The translations under genes were made by a program, and so were the position numbers. Below, in pieces: positions 7,051 to 8,160 of a stretch of 8,160 bases of DNA (position 1 is its first letter; every line of letters begins with the position of its first letter). This DNA is from an uncultured Clostridium sp. (GTDB taxonomy: Bacteria > Bacillota > Clostridia > Lachnospirales > Lachnospiraceae). Location: NCBI GenBank assembly GCA_958442925.1, contig CAUCIO010000096.1, forward strand, positions 1 to 8,160, written 5' to 3'. The notes below the pieces were generated by a model. The model was not told the DNA's origin. It saw only the letters and a program-made list of their open reading frames with translations, and made no database searches.

Positions 7051-7650
7051 ATGGATTACTACAGCAGTCAGATAACAAAATTAATAGAGGAACTGTCGAA
7101 GCTTCCTGGGATTGGAAACAAGTCAGCCCAGAGGCTGGCATTTCACATTATTAATATGCCGGAGGAGCAGGTGGAACGCCTTTCGTCGGCTATTACAAGC
7201 GCCAAGAAAAATGTGCGTTACTGCCGGGAGTGTTTTACCCTGACAGATAAGGAGCTTTGCCCGATCTGCGAGAGCCAGAAGCGGGATCACAGCGTGATTA
7301 TGGTAGTGGAAAACACAAGAGATTTGGCCGCTTATGAAAAAACGGGCAAATACGATGGGGTTTACCACGTCCTTCATGGCGCTATTTCCCCTATGCTCGG
7401 TATTGGCCCGTCTGATATCCGTCTGAAGGAGCTGATGGCCAGACTTCAGAGGGAAGAGGTTGATGAGGTGATTATTGCCACCAATTCCAGTCTGGAAGGG
7501 GAAACTACTGCCATGTACATAAGCAAGCTGATTAAACCGACAGGCATTAAAGTGACGAGAATTGCCAGCGGAGTTCCGGTAGGCGGAGATCTGGAATATA
7601 TTGACGAGGTGACGCTGCTTCGGGCTCTGGAAGGCAGAACGGAGCTGTAA
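7051..7650 (+). CDS. recR: Recombination mediator protein RecR
   Basis: A complete 199-residue RecR, the usual length. RecR works with RecF and RecO to load RecA on gapped single-stranded DNA during repair. Domains in order are the helix-hairpin-helix LSKLPGIGNKSAQRLAFHI (15-33), a four-Cys zinc finger (C58, C61, C70, C73), and a Toprim domain starting at VIMVVENTRD (82-91). These are followed by HGAISPMLGIGP (109-120), the ATNSSLEGETTAMYI block (143-157) and ASGVPVGGDLEYIDEVTL (172-189). The ATG comes one base after the ebfC stop. The nearest purine run (CGGAGG, about 7031-7036) is rather far upstream, so initiation probably depends on coupling to ebfC translation. Confidence 0.97.
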   Translation: MDYYSSQITKLIEELSKLPGIGNKSAQRLAFHIINMPEEQVERLSSAITSAKKNVRYCRECFTLTDKELCPICESQKRDHSVIMVVENTRDLAAYEKTGKYDGVYHVLHGAISPMLGIGPSDIRLKELMARLQREEVDEVIIATNSSLEGETTAMYISKLIKPTGIKVTRIASGVPVGGDLEYIDEVTLLRALEGRTEL

Positions 7651-7686
7651 CCGAAAACTGTAGATAGAAAATCTTCATATAGAGAG

Positions 7687-7701
7687 GCCTGTCTGGCAGG
7701 C
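7687..7701 (+). repeat. Small hairpin between recR and the TPR gene
   Basis: GCCTG (7687-7691) and CAGGC (7697-7701) are perfect inverted arms with a 5-nt loop, ending just before the GAGGAG ribosome binding site (7704-7709) of the next gene. There is no T-run, so it is not a normal terminator. It could affect transcript stability or initiation, or be chance. Confidence 0.4.
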
Positions 7702-7720
7702 GTGAGGAGATGCAAAAGAG

Positions 7721-8160
7721 ATGGATAAGTACGAGTTTAACATAAAGGTTGAACAGATTAAAAAGCTGGTAAATAAGGGCGATTATGAGACTGCTATGAA
7801 AATCGCCGATGGAATCGACTGGAGACGTGTCCGCAGCACCAGCCTGTTAGCGTCTATTTCCCAGGTATATGAGAGAAATGAAGAATATCAGGAGGCTAAG
7901 GATATCCTGCTTCTGGCTTTTGAGCGGGCGCCTATTGGAAAAGGGCTTTTGTTTAAGCTGACGGATCTGGCCCTGAGAGAAGGCAATGTGCCTGAGGCAG
8001 AGGCTTACTACAGAGAGTTCTGTGAGCTGTGCGGAGAGGATCCCAGACAGAATCTGCTTCGCTATCTGATTCTGGAGGCAAAGCAGGCCCCATTGGAGCA
8101 GCTGATTGTTTCTCTGGAGCGTTACTGCCAGGATGAGCTGGATGAAAAATGGCTGTATAA
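7721..8160 (+). CDS. TPR-repeat protein, Lachnospiraceae type (3'-truncated by window edge)
   Basis: An open frame of 146 codons runs off the right edge without a stop. It starts with MDKYEFNIKVEQIKKLV and is made of paired amphipathic helices of tetratricopeptide type: GDYETAMKIADGI (about 20-32), LLASISQVYERNEEYQEAKDI (about 42-62) and LFKLTDLALREGNVPEAEAYY (about 77-97). There is no signal peptide or membrane segment, so it should be a cytoplasmic helical scaffold. Proteins starting with this kind of sequence, including the IADxIDWRRV motif near residue 28, are from memory common in Lachnospiraceae; their function is unknown to me. The ATG at 7721 follows GAGGAG (7704-7709) with an 11-nt gap, slightly long. 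The gene is 70 nt after recR with no terminator between, so it may share the transcript. Confidence 0.82.
   Translation, partial: MDKYEFNIKVEQIKKLVNKGDYETAMKIADGIDWRRVRSTSLLASISQVYERNEEYQEAKDILLLAFERAPIGKGLLFKLTDLALREGNVPEAEAYYREFCELCGEDPRQNLLRYLILEAKQAPLEQLIVSLERYCQDELDEKWLY

Noticed and set aside
7651..7686. Promoter candidate in the AT-rich spacer after recR
   Set aside because: No pair of -35 and -10 boxes with proper spacing; CATATA alone is too weak.
7710..7745. Eleven-codon upstream frame overlapping the TPR gene start (MQKRWISTSLT)
   Set aside because: Its ATG directly abuts the GAGGAG ribosome binding site, which is too close for initiation, and its sequence is not leader-like.

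Overview
The window looks like a chromosomal segment of a gut-type Clostridia species, most likely Lachnospiraceae (old Clostridium cluster XIVa). This rests on four things: moderate GC content, purine-rich AGGAGG-type ribosome binding sites, a dnaX-ebfC-recR cluster, and a phosphofructokinase and a post-recR TPR protein that both resemble Lachnospiraceae forms. All genes lie on the + strand and none looks broken. I see no tRNA, rRNA, CRISPR array, insertion sequence or phage gene.

Region A (1-3750) is an accessory metabolic operon whose start lies left of the window. It holds the 3' part of a creatininase-family amidohydrolase, a complete nitrilase-superfamily (carbon-nitrogen) hydrolase, a GltS-like sodium/carboxylate symporter and an EamA/DMT-type transporter. 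Gene gaps are about 45 nt or less, the last two genes overlap, and a clear intrinsic terminator follows. Two C-N bond hydrolases beside two transporters suggest uptake or export and stepwise hydrolysis of an amide or cyclic-amide compound. The substrate cannot be read from the sequence.

Region B (3751-3908) is the control region of the next unit. It has a near-consensus sigma-A promoter (TTGCCC, 17 nt, TATAAT) with a 6-bp inverted repeat around its -35 box.

Region C (3909-8160) is a housekeeping unit: 6-phosphofructokinase, dnaX (DNA polymerase III tau/gamma), ebfC/ybaB (nucleoid-associated protein), recR (recombination mediator) and the 5' part of a TPR-repeat protein that runs off the right edge. 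No terminator separates these genes, so the pfk promoter may feed a replication/repair cluster. The phosphofructokinase has the Gly/Lys active-site pair of group III ATP-type enzymes, but Asn replaces the usual Asp in its GGDGS motif.

Nothing here forms a clearly new system. The points most worth a second look are the amidohydrolase/transporter operon of unknown substrate, the phosphofructokinase active site, the pfk-dnaX linkage with its possible operator, and a 10-bp tandem duplication inside dnaX.
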